A model generated the notes under the pieces. It was not told where the DNA came from, made no database searches, and was given only the letters and a program-made list of their open reading frames with translations. This document shows positions 14,552-16,386 of a stretch of 16,386 nt of DNA, piece after piece (positions within the stretch are counted from its first letter, which is position 1; every line of letters starts with the position of its first letter). The stretch lies in assembly GCA_902783535.1 (NCBI GenBank), contig CACZRJ010000255.1, forward strand, positions 1 through 16,386. The letters are read 5' to 3'. This DNA is from an uncultured Ruminococcus sp. Lineage in GTDB: Bacteria; Bacillota; Clostridia; Oscillospirales; CAG-382. Both the position numbers and the translations under genes were made by a program.

Positions 14552-16081
14552 ATGGATCGGAAATTAATGCTGGCATTGCTTGCGTGTCTGCTTTCGGCCG
14601 TTTTCATTTTTTCGTCCTGCGGAACGCAAACGGACACCGCTTCTTCAGAAGACTCCGAAGTATCTTCCGAAAGCGGAACGGTTGAGGAAACTTCGGAACC
14701 GGAAGACAGCTACGTTCAGACAAAGGCCTATGCGGGAGAAACCGTCAAGGTCCTGTCCGCTGCTTTCAACTCGTCCTACAATTCCGAGATCAAGGCGTCC
14801 GAAGGGGAAAACGGATGGCCCGAAGCGCTGCAGAAAGCGATCAACGACAGAACCGAATCCGTCGAGGAAGCGTATGAGGTCACGATCGAAGAAGAGATCA
14901 TGATCGATCCGAAACGGTACAACGGCGCCTTTCTGACCCGCGTCAGGGAACTCGTATACGCCGAGCTGTGCGAATACGATCTGCTTTATCCCTGCATGCT
15001 CGACGCCGGGACGATGGCAGCGGAAGGCCTCCTGGTGAATCTGGACGGAAGAGACGACATCAGAATACGGAATTCCTGGTGGAGTCAGCCGCTCATCGAG
15101 GATACGTCCATTCTCGGAACGTATTTCGTCACCGGAGACATCGGCCTCAGAACGAAAAACGCCGCGAACTGTCTCTTTTTCAACAAGGCGGTGTTTGATG
15201 AGCACCGCATGGATTATCCTTACGAGAACGTCCTGAACAAAACGTGGACGCTGAACGAACTGTACACCCGCATCAAGGAACTGAACATTTCCGACGATAC
15301 GGACGGCGACGGCGTCATCACTTACCACGACAAGTTCGGCATCGCAGGACAAAGAGGAAACCTGCTCGCGCTCCTTTATGCGTCCGGTCAGAGGATCGCG
15401 CGTGTCGGAGATGACGGCCTGCCGTATCTGTCCTTCTACAGTGAACAGTCGTCCAAGGTGATCACGGATACGCTGGAACTGATGCAGGACAAGAATTACT
15501 TCGTTATCGGGGACGACTTCTTCAATGAATCGCCGACGCCGATGGTGATGCTTCTGGACTCTTTCAAGGCGGATCAGTGCGCATTTTACATGGGCGGTCT
15601 TGAAGACGCATTGAAGCTGGGCGACATGAACAGCGATTTCGGCATTCTTCCGCTTCCGAAATATGACGATTCGACCGATGACTATTCCAATCTTTCGGGC
15701 GCGTGGTCTTCAAACGTCTATTGTATTCCGTTCGGGCTGGAGGATGAACGGACGCGCAGGAACTGCATCATTCTTGACGCTCTCGGCGCGCATTCCGTCG
15801 ACACTGTCGCGAAGGCGTATTACGATGTCGTTCTTCAATTCCAGAAGCTTCGGTCGCAGGAAGACGTCGACATGCTCGAAATCATTACAAAACGCGTCGG
15901 CGCCGATCTTGGCTCCGTGTACGCAGTCGGCGGGATCGGGAACATGCTGAGCGAACTTGTAGGGAAAGATCCCGGAACGCTGAAGTCGAGTTACGACGCG
16001 ATCGAGTCGAAGGCGCTTGCGGATATCGAAACGCTGATCGGAAACTTCAGGAGCCACAACTCCGGATCATCCGGTCAATAA
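14552..16081 (+). CDS. Lipoprotein solute-binding protein, ABC sugar uptake
   Basis: The GAGG at 14542-14545 is 6 bases from the ATG at 14552 but directly abuts the in-frame TTG at 14546, so I choose the ATG, giving 509 residues. The N-terminus is a lipoprotein signal peptide with lipobox IFSSC and the lipidated Cys at 23. A Ser/Glu/Thr-rich linker (about 25-55) follows, then a family 1-type solute-binding domain to the end (LPYLSFYSEQSSKVITDTLE, FYMGGLEDALKLGDMN and FGILPLPKYD are typical stretches). Residues 249-260 (DTDGDGVITYHD) form a perfect EF-hand-like calcium loop, seen in several Clostridia sugar-binding proteins. It is more conventional than the 1172-residue receptor. No permeases follow it in the window, so it may feed the upstream permeases or others elsewhere. 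The SPFH gene follows after 33 bases without a visible terminator. Confidence 0.9.
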   Translation: MDRKLMLALLACLLSAVFIFSSCGTQTDTASSEDSEVSSESGTVEETSEPEDSYVQTKAYAGETVKVLSAAFNSSYNSEIKASEGENGWPEALQKAINDRTESVEEAYEVTIEEEIMIDPKRYNGAFLTRVRELVYAELCEYDLLYPCMLDAGTMAAEGLLVNLDGRDDIRIRNSWWSQPLIEDTSILGTYFVTGDIGLRTKNAANCLFFNKAVFDEHRMDYPYENVLNKTWTLNELYTRIKELNISDDTDGDGVITYHDKFGIAGQRGNLLALLYASGQRIARVGDDGLPYLSFYSEQSSKVITDTLELMQDKNYFVIGDDFFNESPTPMVMLLDSFKADQCAFYMGGLEDALKLGDMNSDFGILPLPKYDDSTDDYSNLSGAWSSNVYCIPFGLEDERTRRNCIILDALGAHSVDTVAKAYYDVVLQFQKLRSQEDVDMLEIITKRVGADLGSVYAVGGIGNMLSELVGKDPGTLKSSYDAIESKALADIETLIGNFRSHNSGSSGQ

Positions 16082-16095
16082 ACGAAACACCATTG

Positions 16096-16104
16096 AAAGG
16101 AAGG
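16096..16104 (+). promoter_or_regulatory. Ribosome binding site of the SPFH gene
   Basis: AAAGGAAGG lies 10 bases before the ATG at 16115 and is the best site upstream of it. Confidence 0.6.
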
Positions 16105-16114
16105 ATTTGACAAA

Positions 16115-16386
16115 ATGACTGTGCAAAAACCCACCGGAAAGAAAATCTGGAAATGGGTCCTGATCGGCGCCGTTGCTGTCGTCGCTCTGATCATCGTTTT
16201 CTCCAGTTTCTACAGAGTGGACGAGCAGGAGGCTGCCGTCGTGACCATGTTCGGCAAAATCGTCAGAACGGATACTGCCGGATTGTATTTTAAGGTTCCG
16301 TTCATTCAGAATGTAACGAAGGTTGACACGACGACACACGGCACCGGGATCGGATATGTCGTGCGCGATGACGGGCAGACGTTCAC
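16115..16386 (+). CDS. SPFH/band 7 (HflK/HflC-like) membrane protein, 5' part only
   Basis: The first 90 codons are present and the gene runs off the window end. A Lys-rich start is followed by one membrane helix (about 11-32) and the start of an SPFH domain: YRVDEQEAAVVTMFGKIVRT at 33-52, then AGLYFKVPFIQNVTKVDT. This is the classic beginning of prohibitin/HflC/HflK-type proteins, which form large membrane ring assemblies and often regulate membrane proteases such as FtsH. It is likely co-transcribed with the preceding solute-binding protein gene. Whether it is HflK-, HflC- or YqfA-like cannot be told from this fragment. Confidence 0.88.
   Translation, partial: MTVQKPTGKKIWKWVLIGAVAVVALIIVFSSFYRVDEQEAAVVTMFGKIVRTDTAGLYFKVPFIQNVTKVDTTTHGTGIGYVVRDDGQTF

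Noticed and set aside
16107..16112. TTGACA just before the SPFH start codon
   Set aside because: No -10 box follows, and it lies between the ribosome binding site and the ATG.

Overview
The window looks like a chromosomal segment of a Gram-positive member of the Clostridia, perhaps an Oscillospirales- or Christensenellales-type gut or anaerobe lineage. The reasons are strong AGGAGG-type ribosome binding sites before most genes, sigma-A-type promoters, a lipoprotein signal on a solute-binding protein, Ser/Glu-rich surface linkers, and ABC sugar importers of the Firmicutes type without their own ATPase. The genus cannot be named from sequence alone. All genes are on the + strand. I see no mobile elements, tRNA, rRNA, CRISPR or phage genes.

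Layout: (1) 28-993 encodes a membrane-anchored protein with a VanY/M15B D,D-carboxypeptidase-like domain in which the expected zinc ligands and catalytic Glu are replaced. It ends at a strong intrinsic terminator (1017-1043). (2) 1044-1544 is AT-rich and non-coding. It carries a good promoter (1448-1476), an AT-rich UP-like tract and a perfect inverted repeat that could be an operator. (3) 1545-14356 is a tightly packed seven-gene operon: a very large solute-binding protein with an N-terminal beta-sandwich half (1172 aa), a MalF-type and a MalG-type permease, an NHL beta-propeller/TPR/YIP1 membrane protein, a DUF5696-like glycoside-hydrolase-like secreted protein (985 aa), then a second MalF-type and a second, enlarged MalG-type permease. 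A hairpin terminator follows (14369-14398). (4) A second promoter (14474-14502) drives a conventional lipoprotein solute-binding protein with an EF-hand-like loop (14552-16081). An SPFH/band 7 membrane protein follows, cut off by the window end (16115-16386).

Working model (inference): the operon builds a surface machine for capturing, perhaps trimming, and importing a complex glycan or oligosaccharide. The large receptor and the DUF5696 protein handle substrate outside the cell. The NHL/TPR/YIP1 protein is a membrane-anchored scaffold or sensor. Two different permease pairs form one or two import channels, probably powered by a shared MsmX/UgpC-like ATPase encoded elsewhere. The combination of four permeases, one giant receptor, a propeller-YIP1 protein and a DUF5696 protein is the most interesting feature of the window.
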